This document shows positions 24,700 to 32,566 of a stretch of DNA of 64,000 nt, in pieces. The stretch covers positions 1 through 64,000 of the forward strand of contig NZ_JAHOPH010000016.1 of NCBI RefSeq assembly GCF_019798055.1, in the 5' to 3' direction. Positions within the stretch are counted from its first letter, which is position 1. Every line of letters begins with the position of its first letter. The position numbers and the translations under genes are program-made. The notes beneath the pieces were generated by a model that was not told the origin of the DNA, searched no databases, and saw nothing but the letters and a program-made list of their open reading frames with translations. This stretch comes from Salsipaludibacter albus. Lineage in GTDB: Bacteria; Actinomycetota; Nitriliruptoria; Nitriliruptorales; Nitriliruptoraceae.

Positions 24700-25506
24700 T
24701 CAGGTCCGCTCGGCCAGGAGTCGCTCGAGGACCACGGCCACGCCATCGTCGTCGTTGGCCGGGGCGACCTCGTCGGCCGCGTCGCGGACCATCGGGTGGG
24801 CGTTGGCGACGGCGACCCCGTGCCCGGCCCACTCCAGCATCGGCAGGTCGTTGGGCATGTCCCCGAACGCCACCAGGTCGGCGGCGTCGACGTCGTGGGA
24901 CGCGGCCAGTCGGGCCAGCGCGGTCGCCTTGGTCACGCCGTCGGCCGACAGTTCCAGCAGCCCTGTCGACGACCAGGTCACCGTCGCCAGTCCGTCGGTG
25001 GCCTCGCGGACGGTCGCGGCCAGCTCGCCGGGAGAACGCTCCATGGGCCGGACGAGGATCTTGGCGACAGGCCGGTCGAGGAAGGCCTCGTCGTCGTGCA
25101 CGTCGACCACGCCGTCCGCCAACTGCTCGGAGCGTCGGATCCCTCGGGGATAGGCGGCGTCGTGGCCGAAGCCGTCGGGCCACTCGACCCCCAGGGCGAG
25201 GCCGAGGTCGAGGTCGCGCAGCCGACCCAGCACCTCGCGTCCGACCTCGGGCGTGAAGGGATCGACCTGCACCACCTCGTCGGTGTGGAGGTCGATGACC
25301 AGTCCGCCGTTGGCGCAGATCGCCAGGCCGCGGTGGTCGTCGAGCTGGTCGGTGACCTGGGCGAGCCAGCGCGGTGGCCGGCCGGTGACCAGGACGAACA
25401 GGACGTCGGCGTCCTCGGTCGCCGCCACGGCCCGGCGGGTCCGGTCGCTGACCGTCCCGTCGGACCGCACCAGGGTCCCGTCGATGTCACTGGCCACGAT
25501 CCTCAC
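24700..25506 (-). CDS. HAD-superfamily Cof-type sugar/nucleotide phosphatase
   Basis: A 268-residue HAD hydrolase of the Cof (IIB cap) type. Motif I IVASDIDGTLV (nucleophile Asp and acid Asp), motif II LVTGRPP, motif III lysine in SADGVTKATAL and motif IV FGDMPNDLPML are all present. Substrate unknown; Cof proteins dephosphorylate sugar phosphates or cofactors. GTG 25506 follows a minus-strand TAGGCT box by 7 bases, suggesting a leaderless transcript. The frame remains open upstream through repeated sequence but is not conserved. Confidence 0.88.
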   Translation of the reverse strand: MRIVASDIDGTLVRSDGTVSDRTRRAVAATEDADVLFVLVTGRPPRWLAQVTDQLDDHRGLAICANGGLVIDLHTDEVVQVDPFTPEVGREVLGRLRDLDLGLALGVEWPDGFGHDAAYPRGIRRSEQLADGVVDVHDDEAFLDRPVAKILVRPMERSPGELAATVREATDGLATVTWSSTGLLELSADGVTKATALARLAASHDVDAADLVAFGDMPNDLPMLEWAGHGVAVANAHPMVRDAADEVAPANDDDGVAVVLERLLAERT

Positions 25507-25513
25507 GCCCGCC

Positions 25514-25519
25514 AGCCTA
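25514..25519 (-). promoter_or_regulatory. -10 (TAGGCT) for the HAD gene, leaderless geometry
   Basis: TAGGCT on the minus strand ends 7 bases before GTG 25506; there is no ribosome site between. Confidence 0.45.
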
Positions 25520-25565
25520 CGCCTCGGTCCGTCACCGCCCTCGCGGCCTTCGCGGCCGGTGGGCT

Positions 25566-25790
25566 CGGCTGCGAACGTCATTCGGGCCGAACGTGAGGTT
25601 CGGGGTGGCGTTCGGCGCCGGATGGGTCGGCTGCGAACGCCATTCGGGCCGAACGTGAGGTTCGGGGTGGCGTTCGGCGCCGCATGGGTCGGTTGCGAAC
25701 GCCATTCGTGGCGAACGTGGCGTGGGGATGCGGTGGGTTGGCGTTCGGGGCCGCTCGGGGTGGCCGCGAACGCCGTCCGGCCGGGCTCTC
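25566..25790. repeat. 62-bp tandem repeat array in a 473-base intergenic region
   Basis: The region 25507-25979 holds no gene. Copies begin at 25566, 25628 and 25690 (62-bp period); the third carries a 9-bp insertion and a fourth, partial copy starts at 25761. Each unit has words GCGAACGCCA and TGGCGTTCGG that are complementary, so the array can fold into alternating hairpins. A 35-bp core bounded by GCGTTCG and CGAACGCCA is also found, with the same 62-bp period, at 48270-48364. The array lies between the divergent HAD gene and the peptide-transporter operon. Confidence 0.82.
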
Positions 25791-25851
25791 CGCCCGTCGA
25801 GCTCGCGTGCGGCCTTCGCCCGTCGCGTGCGGCCACGCGGCGAGGCGCCGC

Positions 25852-25857
25852 TAGGGT
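25852..25857 (+). promoter_or_regulatory. candidate -10 (TAGGGT) for the peptide importer operon
   Basis: TAGGGT lies 122 bases upstream of GTG 25980, so the message would have a leader of about 115 bases. A second TANNNT (TACTGT, 25863-25868) is close by. Confidence 0.4.
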
Positions 25858-25979
25858 CACGGCTACTGTCGCGATAGTTGGCACCATCACGACCTGTCGC
25901 CGGACGACCCGTCCGCCGGCGTTCCCCCTGTCGCGCGACGTCCGGGTCCGACCCGGAACCCAAACCCGAGGAGAATGAT

Positions 25980-27737
25980 GTGAGGACACGCAGACGCCTG
26001 ATCGCCGCCGCCGCGGCGGCCGCGCTGGTGATCACTGCCTGTGGCGGTGGAGACGAGGAGCCGGCCGACACCACGGACACCGAGACCTCGACCGACACCG
26101 CCACCGACTCGACCGAGACGTCCGCGTCGTCCGAGGCGCCCAGCGAGGAGGCGTCCGCGGCTCCCGCCGGCGAGGGCGAGGCGGTCACGACCGTGTCCAA
26201 CGAGGCCGGCTGTGCCGAGGACTACCCCGGCAAGATCGGCAGCATCGAGGCGACCGACACGCTCGAGGTCGTCTTCACGCTGTGCTCGCCGGACCCGGCC
26301 TTCCTCCAGAAGGTCGCCTTCATCCCGTTCGCCGTCCAGCCGTCCGAGCACATCGTCGAGACCGGCGGCGCGCCGCTGGAGAACCCGATCGGCACCGGAC
26401 CGTTCGCCCTGGACACCTGGAACCGTGGGTCGGAGCTGACCTTCACGGCCAACGCGGACTACTGGGGCGACGCCCCGGCGGCCCAGTCGCTGGTCTTCCG
26501 CTGGGCGACCGAGTCGGCGCAGCGCATCACCGAGCTGCAGTCCGGCACGGCCCAGTACGCGACCACGCTGTCGGCCCCCGACTACGAGCTGGTCGAGGGT
26601 GACGAGAACCTGCAGCTGCTCGAGGACCTGAACCCCAACGTGTTCTACATGGGCTTCAACAACACCTACGAGCCGTTCACCGACAAGCTGGTCCGCCAGG
26701 CGATCGCGATGGGCATCGACCGCCAGCGCATCGTCGACACCTACTACCCGACCGGGTCGGAGGTGCCGGACTACTTCACGCCGTGCCAGATCGAGAACGC
26801 CTGCGTCGGTGACCCGTGGTACGACTTCGACCCCGAGGCCGCCCGCAACATGCTGGCCGAGGCCGGCTACCCCGACGGGTTCGACACCACGATCTACCTG
26901 CGTGATGTCTACCGCGTCTACCTCCCCGAGCCCCAGACGGTGGCCCAGGAGATCCAGACGCAGCTGTCGGAGAACCTCGGCATCAACGCCGAGATCGAGG
27001 TCCAGGAGTCCGGTGCGTTCATCGAGGCCGCCTCGGCCGGTGAGCTCGACGGCATCCACCTGCTGGGCTGGGGTGCGGACTACCCGCACGTCACCAACTT
27101 CCTCGACTACCACTTCGCCGGCAACGAGCAGTTCGGCGACGCCTACACCGACATCGTCGACACGCTCGCCCAGGGCGCCGCGACGGTGGACGTGGCCGAG
27201 GCCGAGCCGATCTACACCGAGGCCAACAACCTCATCCGTGACGAGGTGCCGATGGTGCCGATCGCCCACGGAGCAGCCGCGGACGCCGCGGTCGCCGGCC
27301 TGGGCAACGCCGCGTCGCCCCCGTTCGGTGCACCGCAGTTCGACAGCATGACGCCCGAGGGTGACTCGATCGTGTTCGTCCAGAACGCGGAGCCGATCTC
27401 GCTGTTCTGCACCGACGAGTCCGACGGCGAGTCGTTGTCGGCCTGTGAGCAGGTGCTCGAGGGCCTGTACCAGTACGACCTCGAGGGCAACGCCGTCCCG
27501 GCGCTGGCCGAGGAGTGCGCTCCCAACGAGGACGGCACGGTGTGGACCTGCTCGCTGCGCGAGGGCGTGACGTTCCACGACGGGTCGGAGTTCGACGCCA
27601 CCGACGTGGTCACGACCTGGTCGGTCGGCATCGACGCCGCCAGCCCGCTGCACGTCGGCAACACCGGCGGGTTCGAGTACTACACCTACCTGTGGGGCGG
27701 CCTGATGAACGCCCCGCCCGCCGAGGACGAGGGCTGA
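25980..27737 (+). CDS. peptide-type ABC importer binding lipoprotein, circularly permuted
   Basis: A 585-residue extracellular lipoprotein of the SBP_bac_5 (DppA/OppA) family. GTG 25980 has a GAGGAG site. Lipobox VITAC puts the lipidated cysteine at residue 21; residues 22-67 are an acidic Thr/Ser/Glu linker. The order of the family domain is rearranged: the protein starts with the middle part (IGTGPFALDTWNRG at about 137-150, then ADYWG and GFNNT) and runs to the family's normal C-terminus. Residues 463-585 then contain the family's N-terminal segment (AEPISLF, EGLYQYD, LREGVTFHDGSEFDATDVV). Total length is normal, so nothing is missing. Similar permuted proteins may exist in Chloroflexota. 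It precedes dppBCDF-like genes. Confidence 0.87.
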   Translation: MRTRRRLIAAAAAAALVITACGGGDEEPADTTDTETSTDTATDSTETSASSEAPSEEASAAPAGEGEAVTTVSNEAGCAEDYPGKIGSIEATDTLEVVFTLCSPDPAFLQKVAFIPFAVQPSEHIVETGGAPLENPIGTGPFALDTWNRGSELTFTANADYWGDAPAAQSLVFRWATESAQRITELQSGTAQYATTLSAPDYELVEGDENLQLLEDLNPNVFYMGFNNTYEPFTDKLVRQAIAMGIDRQRIVDTYYPTGSEVPDYFTPCQIENACVGDPWYDFDPEAARNMLAEAGYPDGFDTTIYLRDVYRVYLPEPQTVAQEIQTQLSENLGINAEIEVQESGAFIEAASAGELDGIHLLGWGADYPHVTNFLDYHFAGNEQFGDAYTDIVDTLAQGAATVDVAEAEPIYTEANNLIRDEVPMVPIAHGAAADAAVAGLGNAASPPFGAPQFDSMTPEGDSIVFVQNAEPISLFCTDESDGESLSACEQVLEGLYQYDLEGNAVPALAEECAPNEDGTVWTCSLREGVTFHDGSEFDATDVVTTWSVGIDAASPLHVGNTGGFEYYTYLWGGLMNAPPAEDEG

Positions 27738-27753
27738 TCCACCCACCTCCGGT

Positions 27754-27770
27754 GCCCGGTCCTGCCGGGC
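27754..27770 (+). terminator. short hairpin after the binding-protein gene
   Basis: GCCCGG (27754-27759) pairs with CCGGGC (27765-27770) 17 bases after the stop. It may weaken readthrough to the permease genes so that the binding protein is made in excess. Confidence 0.5.
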
Positions 27771-27786
27771 CCGGACGAACACCTCC

Positions 27787-27822
27787 CGCGTCGCGGGTCG
27801 GCTCCGGCCGGCCCGCGACGCG
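27787..27822. terminator. strong hairpin in the binding protein-permease gap
   Basis: Arms CGCGTCGCGGG (27787-27797) and 27812-27822 pair perfectly; inside, CGGC and GCCG extend the stem. This is one of the strongest hairpins in the window and would end or attenuate transcription between the binding protein and the permease genes. Confidence 0.78.
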
Positions 27823-27900
27823 GTTCGTCCGGGGCGTGCGCCGGCGCCACGTCGGCCACCTCCCGGTGCGTCCGCCGCGCACCACGCCACGCCGGTCGCC

Positions 27901-27906
27901 TAGGCT
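27901..27906 (+). promoter_or_regulatory. -10 (TAGGCT) for the permease/ATPase part of the operon
   Basis: TAGGCT follows the strong hairpin and lies 117 bases before the dppB start, so the permease-ATPase genes can be transcribed on their own. Confidence 0.45.
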
Positions 27907-27949
27907 CCCCCGCAGCGACCACGTCCGCGACCAGCGAGGATCGTCCCCC

Positions 27950-28021
27950 GTGCACGTGCCCGACCTCCCCCCGTGCCGGCACCGGGTCGTGGGCGTCGTC
28001 GTCGCGGAGGTCGTGGCGTGA
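27950..28021 (+). CDS. possible 23-codon upstream peptide overlapping dppB
   Basis: A GTG-started frame of 23 codons ends TGA at 28019-28021, overlapping the dppB GTG start (28018) as GTGA. GAGGA lies 12 bases upstream. The peptide (MHVPDLPPCRHRV...) has no recognised family. The overlap geometry is the same as between true genes of this operon, so it could serve translational coupling, but a short chance frame is as likely. Confidence 0.25.
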   Translation: MHVPDLPPCRHRVVGVVVAEVVA

Positions 28022-29097
28022 TCGCCTACGCCGTCAAGCGGATCCTCACCGCGATCCCGGTCCTGTTCGGGGTCGTCGTGGTGGTGTTCCTGCTGCCACG
28101 CGTGGTCCTGGGCGACCCGTGCCGGGCCGTTCTGGGTCCCCGCGCCACGGAGGCCTCCTGCGAGCAGTTCGCCGCCGCCAACGGTCTCGACGACCCGATC
28201 TGGGAGCAGTTCACCCGGTTCGTCGGGGACGTGCTGACCTTCGACCTCGGCGAGTCGATCAAGTTCTCCCGCCCGGTCACCGAGGTGTTGCTGGACCGCC
28301 TGCCGTTGACCATCGAGCTCGCGCTGTCGGCGCTGCTGCTGGCCATCGTGGTGGGCGTCCCCCTGGGCATCGCCGCCGCCCGCTGGCACAACAGCCCGGT
28401 CGACATCGGGACGATGGCCTTCGCCAACGTCGGCGTGTCGATGCCGATCTTCTGGCTCGGCCTGATGCTGTCCTACCTGTTCGCGGTCGTGCTGGGTGAC
28501 ACCTTCCTGGCCCTTCCGCCCACGGGACGGTTCAGTCCGGGGCTGACCCCGGAGCCGTTCTACGAGGTGTGGGGCTGGACGGTCTCGGACAGCGGGTTCT
28601 GGTCGGGCCTGCTGGAGTTCCTGTCCAAGTTCGCGGTGTTCAACGCGGTCATCTCGGCCCAGTGGGCCGGCGCCTGGGACGCCATCCGGCACCTGATCCT
28701 GCCGACGATCGCGCTCGCGACGATCCCGATGGCGATCATCGCCCGGATGACCCGTTCGTCCCTGCTGGACGTGCTGGGTCGCGACTACGTGCGCACCGCC
28801 GCGGCCAAGGGCGCGCGGGATGCCCGGGTGGTCCGGCGCCACGCCCTGCGCAACGCCCTGCTGCCGGTGGTCACGATCATCGGGCTGCAGCTGGGACTGC
28901 TGCTGGGTGGTGCCGTGCTGACCGAGACCGTGTTCGTCCTGCCGGGCATCGGCACGGCGCTGTTCGACGCGATCACGACCCGTGACTACCCGATCGTGCA
29001 GGGCTTCACCCTGGTGATCGCGTCGACCTACGTCGTCGTCAACCTGGTCGTGGACCTGTCCTACGGCTACCTCGACCCCCGTGTGAGACTGCAGTGA
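28018..29097 (+). CDS. dppB: peptide ABC importer permease (DppB/OppB type)
   Basis: A 359-residue inner-membrane permease with six helices; the first is YAVKRILTAIPVLFGVVVVVF and the family N-terminal TM_PBP1 domain with DPCRAVLG follows. The ATPase-docking EAA-like loop is RTAAAKGARDARVVRRHALRN, and the C-terminus SYGYLDPRVRLQ is the usual DppB ending. GTG 28018 has GGAGG 7 bases before it. It forms the pore with the next gene product, which overlaps by four bases. Confidence 0.92.
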   Translation: MIAYAVKRILTAIPVLFGVVVVVFLLPRVVLGDPCRAVLGPRATEASCEQFAAANGLDDPIWEQFTRFVGDVLTFDLGESIKFSRPVTEVLLDRLPLTIELALSALLLAIVVGVPLGIAAARWHNSPVDIGTMAFANVGVSMPIFWLGLMLSYLFAVVLGDTFLALPPTGRFSPGLTPEPFYEVWGWTVSDSGFWSGLLEFLSKFAVFNAVISAQWAGAWDAIRHLILPTIALATIPMAIIARMTRSSLLDVLGRDYVRTAAAKGARDARVVRRHALRNALLPVVTIIGLQLGLLLGGAVLTETVFVLPGIGTALFDAITTRDYPIVQGFTLVIASTYVVVNLVVDLSYGYLDPRVRLQ

Positions 29098-30068
29098 GCG
29101 ACCAGTTCCTGGACGGCGACCTCCGCTCGAGCGGGGCCGAGGCCGACGCCAAGCGGACCGTGCAGCCGGCCGGTCCGGGGGAGGGGCCGTCGCCGGACGC
29201 GCTGCTGGACAAGCCGACCTCGATCTGGCGGCTGGGGATGCGACGCTTCTTCCGCCGCAAGCTCGGGGTCCTGGGTCTCGCGATCGTCACCCTGCTCACG
29301 CTCGTGGCGCTGTTCGCGCCGGTGCTGGCTCCCTACGACCCGATCCAGCAGCTGGACCGGGTCGAGGAGGTGCAGCGTCGCGACCCGCCGTCGTCCGAGC
29401 ACCTGCTGGGCCTGGACTCCAACGCGCGCGACCAGCTGTCACGGATCATCTGGGGGGCCCGGATCAGCCTGCCCCTGGGCGTGTCCATCGTGATGGTGGC
29501 GATCATGATCGGGGCCGCCATCGGCGCCATCGCGGGCTACTTCGGTGGTGCCGTCGACTCGGTCCTGATGCGGATCATGGACGTGATCCTGGGGTTCCCC
29601 GCACTGCTGCTGGCCGTGGCCATCGCCTACGTGCTCGGACCGCAGATCCGCAACGTGCTGATCGCCGTGGCGGTCGTGACGCTGCCGCAGTACGCGCGGG
29701 TCATGCGGTCCTCGGTGCTGTCGATCAAGGAGATCGACTACGTCGCCGCGTCCCAGGCGCTGGGTGCCTCGTCGTGGCGGATGCTGCGCACCCGGATCCT
29801 GCCGAACTCGCTGACCCCGCTGATCGTGCTCGGCACGCTGGGCATCGCCGGCGCCATCCTCGAGGCGGCGGCACTGTCGTTCCTGGGGCTGGGCGCACAG
29901 CCGCCCCAGCCGGAGTGGGGCGCGATGCTCGCCCAGGAGTACACCCTGATCCAGACCTATCCCCACCTGGTGATCTACCCGGGCCTGGCCATCATGATCA
30001 CGGTCCTGGGGTTCAACCTGCTCGGTGACGGCCTGCGCGACGCCTTCGACCCGAGCCTGAACGAATGA
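29094..30068 (+). CDS. dppC: peptide ABC importer permease (DppC/OppC type)
   Basis: A 324-residue permease. Residues 1-45 are a soluble, acidic lead; then RRFFRRKLGVLGLAIVTLLTLVA is the first helix and the OppC_N domain. The HLLGLDSNARDQLSRIIWGAR segment is the DppC signature, the EAA loop is ASQALGASSWRMLRTRILPN, and the C-terminus [14 protein letters not shown] is standard. GTG 29094 overlaps the dppB stop. Confidence 0.92.
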   Translation: MSDQFLDGDLRSSGAEADAKRTVQPAGPGEGPSPDALLDKPTSIWRLGMRRFFRRKLGVLGLAIVTLLTLVALFAPVLAPYDPIQQLDRVEEVQRRDPPSSEHLLGLDSNARDQLSRIIWGARISLPLGVSIVMVAIMIGAAIGAIAGYFGGAVDSVLMRIMDVILGFPALLLAVAIAYVLGPQIRNVLIAVAVVTLPQYARVMRSSVLSIKEIDYVAASQALGASSWRMLRTRILPNSLTPLIVLGTLGIAGAILEAAALSFLGLGAQPPQPEWGAMLAQEYTLIQTYPHLVIYPGLAIMITVLGFNLLGDGLRDAFDPSLNE

Positions 30069-31336
30069 GTGGCACCCGGCCCGACCCGACGCCCGCCGAC
30101 GACGAGGTCCGCATGGAGGTGCACGACCCGGACCCCGCGGGGGCCGACGCCGCACGGGTCGCCGCCGACCGCGCGATCGCGGACCAGGCGCTGATCGACG
30201 ACGTGCCCGACGAGGCGGTCGTGGAGCCACGCCCGGTCCGCCAGCGAGACCCCGACGAGCCCGCCCTGCTGGACGTGCGCGGGCTCAAGACCCACTTCCA
30301 CACCCGCAGCGGGGTCGTGCAGGCCGTCGACGGGGTCGATCTGTCGGTCCAGCGCGGCGAGGTCCTGGGGGTGGTGGGCGAGTCCGGCTGTGGCAAGTCG
30401 GTGACCGCCCTGTCGATCATGGGGCTCGTGCCCTACCCCGGCAAGGTCGAGGCTGGCACGGTCACGTTCGACGACCAGGACCTGACCGGCCTGTCGAACC
30501 GGCAGATGTCGCGTCTGCGTGGGGACCGGCTGTCGATGATCTTCCAGCAGCCCGGGTCCGCGCTGAACCCGGTCCACCGCGCCGGGCGCCAGATCGAGGA
30601 GGTCTACGAGCTCCACCGGGACTACGACGACGAGGAGCAGACGCGGCGGGCGGCCGACATGCTGCGCCAGGTCGGCATCCCCGACCCGGAGCGTCGGGCC
30701 CGGGCCTACCCGCACGAGCTGTCGGGCGGGATGGCCCAGCGGGTCATGATCGCGATGGCGCTCGCCTGCCAGCCCGACCTGCTGATCGCCGACGAGCCCA
30801 CCACGGCGTTGGACGTCACCATCCAGGCCCAGATCCTCGACCTGATGCGTGACCTCGTGGCCGAGTCCGGCACCGCGGTGGTGCTGATCACCCACGACCT
30901 CGGCGTGGTGGCCGAGATGGCCGATCGCGTGGCCGTGATGTATGCCGGACAGGTGGTGGAGGAGGCCGACGTCATCACCCTGTTCGAGGACCCCAAGCAC
31001 CCCTACACCCGGGGGCTGATCGGCTCGATGCCGGTCCTGGGTGACCGGCGCGAGGCGCTCGAGACCATCCCCGGCGTGGTGCCGAACCTGGTGGACCCCC
31101 CGGTGGGGTGTCGCTTCGCCGACCGATGCCATGCCCGCGTGGAGCACGACCTGTCGATCTGCACCGAGCAGGACCCCGAACTGCTGCCGGTCGTCGAGAC
31201 CGACGGGGACGCCCACGTCGTGCGCTGCTTCCTGCACCACGACGCCGAGGGCCGCCCACGCGCGGTCGAGGGCGGGTCGACCCCGGCCGACGTGGTCACG
31301 GCCCCCGCCGAGCTCGCACCGGGGGAGGGGCCATGA
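30065..31336 (+). CDS. dppD: peptide ABC importer ATPase (DppD/OppD type) with N-terminal extension
   Basis: A 423-residue ATPase. The core begins near residue 67 ([12 protein letters not shown]); Walker A is GESGCGKS, signature [16 protein letters not shown], Walker [13 protein letters not shown]. The oligopeptide-transporter C-terminal domain has [11 protein letters not shown] with cysteines near those that bind an Fe-S cluster in OppD/DppD. The 65-residue acidic, Ala-rich N-terminal extension is not usual for the family and is unexplained. ATG 30065 overlaps the dppC stop. Confidence 0.92.
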   Translation: MSGTRPDPTPADDEVRMEVHDPDPAGADAARVAADRAIADQALIDDVPDEAVVEPRPVRQRDPDEPALLDVRGLKTHFHTRSGVVQAVDGVDLSVQRGEVLGVVGESGCGKSVTALSIMGLVPYPGKVEAGTVTFDDQDLTGLSNRQMSRLRGDRLSMIFQQPGSALNPVHRAGRQIEEVYELHRDYDDEEQTRRAADMLRQVGIPDPERRARAYPHELSGGMAQRVMIAMALACQPDLLIADEPTTALDVTIQAQILDLMRDLVAESGTAVVLITHDLGVVAEMADRVAVMYAGQVVEEADVITLFEDPKHPYTRGLIGSMPVLGDRREALETIPGVVPNLVDPPVGCRFADRCHARVEHDLSICTEQDPELLPVVETDGDAHVVRCFLHHDAEGRPRAVEGGSTPADVVTAPAELAPGEGP

Positions 31337-32367
31337 GCACGCCCGTGACCGGCAGCGGCACGATCACCGCCGAGCGCACGACGCCCCTGGTCGAGCTGCG
31401 CAAGCTCACCAAGGTCTTCCCGGTCAGGGGTGGCGTGCTGCAACGCCAGGTCGGCGAGGTCCGCGCCGTCGACGGTGTCGACCTCGAGATCCGTCGTGGC
31501 GAGGCGCTGGGACTGGTGGGTGAGTCCGGCTGTGGCAAGACCACGCTGGGCCGGATGCTCGTGCGGCTGCTCGAGCCGACCTCGGGAACGATCCTGTTCG
31601 ACGAGGACGACGTCACCCACGCCGGCCCCCGCGACCTGCGCCAGTTCCGCCAGGACGTCCAGATCATCTTCCAGGACCCCTCGACCAGCCTCGACCCACG
31701 GGCCCAGGTCGGCCACGCGATCAGCGAGGGCCTGCGCATCCACGGGATCGGCGACCGTGCCGAGCGGCGCGAGCGGGTCGGCGACATGCTCGAGCTGGTC
31801 GGGCTCAAGCGGGCCCACGCCGAGCGCTACCCCCACGAGTTCTCGGGGGGCCAGCGCCAGCGGGTCGGGATCGCGCGTGCACTGATCCTGCGGCCACGCC
31901 TGGTCGTGGCCGACGAGCCGGTGTCGGCCCTGGACGTCTCGGTGCAGGCCCAGGTCCTCAACCTGCTCAAGGACCTGCAGACCGAGCTCGACCTGACCCT
32001 GCTGTTCATCGCCCACAACCTGGCCGTGGTCGAGCACGTGTCGGACCGGGTCGCGGTGATGTACCTCGGACGGGTCGTCGAGCTGACCGACCGGGACACG
32101 CTGTACCGGCACCCGACCCACCCCTACACCCAGGCGCTGCTGTCGGCGATCCCGATGCCGGATCCCCGCAACCGCCGCAAGCGCGTCCTCCTGCAGGGCG
32201 AGATCCCGTCACCGATGGACCCGCCGTCGGGCTGCCGTTTCCACCCGCGCTGCCCGATCGCCGAGGAGGGGCTGTGCGATGTCGAGGACCCGCCCCTGAT
32301 GGACGTGCCGCGCGACGTCGACCACGAGGCCGCGTGCCTCCTGCGCGCCGGCCCCCGCGCCCGCTGA
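31333..32367 (+). CDS. dppF: peptide ABC importer ATPase (DppF/OppF type)
   Basis: A 344-residue ATPase: Walker A GESGCGKT, signature [16 protein letters not shown], Walker [13 protein letters not shown], and the oligo_HPY tail with [16 protein letters not shown], whose three cysteines resemble the OppF Fe-S ligands. It is the final gene of the importer operon, overlapping dppD by four bases. It hydrolyses ATP to drive peptide uptake. Confidence 0.93.
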   Translation: MSTPVTGSGTITAERTTPLVELRKLTKVFPVRGGVLQRQVGEVRAVDGVDLEIRRGEALGLVGESGCGKTTLGRMLVRLLEPTSGTILFDEDDVTHAGPRDLRQFRQDVQIIFQDPSTSLDPRAQVGHAISEGLRIHGIGDRAERRERVGDMLELVGLKRAHAERYPHEFSGGQRQRVGIARALILRPRLVVADEPVSALDVSVQAQVLNLLKDLQTELDLTLLFIAHNLAVVEHVSDRVAVMYLGRVVELTDRDTLYRHPTHPYTQALLSAIPMPDPRNRRKRVLLQGEIPSPMDPPSGCRFHPRCPIAEEGLCDVEDPPLMDVPRDVDHEAACLLRAGPRAR

Positions 32368-32403
32368 CGACGTCTGGCTCGCGCACCCCGGCCCCGTCCG
32401 ATC

Positions 32404-32455
32404 CGTCGAGTGTGCGCATCACGGCCACATGTGGCCGCGGGCAGCACACGCGACG
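32404..32455. repeat. intergenic inverted repeat related to the one at 16424
   Basis: The left arm CGTCGAGTGTGCGC (32404-32417) is identical to that at 16424-16437; the right arm, ending 32455, pairs with one or two mismatches. The middle holds a perfect 14-bp palindrome, GGCCACATGTGGCC (32423-32436). It lies 37 bases after dppF and probably terminates that operon; the rest of the 199-base gap to ggt shows nothing else. Confidence 0.68.
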
Positions 32456-32566
32456 AGAGGTGGCCGGCTGACAGCGGGTCGGGGCCGGGCCATACTCGCT
32501 GTCAGCGGCTCCCCCCGCCGTGCCGTCCCGCCTTCGGACGGCTCCCCCCGGAGAAGGAATCCCCCG

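Noticed and set aside
25566-25790. CRISPR-like repeat array
   Set aside because: Units are near-identical over the whole 62 bp, there are no unique spacers of constant size and no cas genes nearby.
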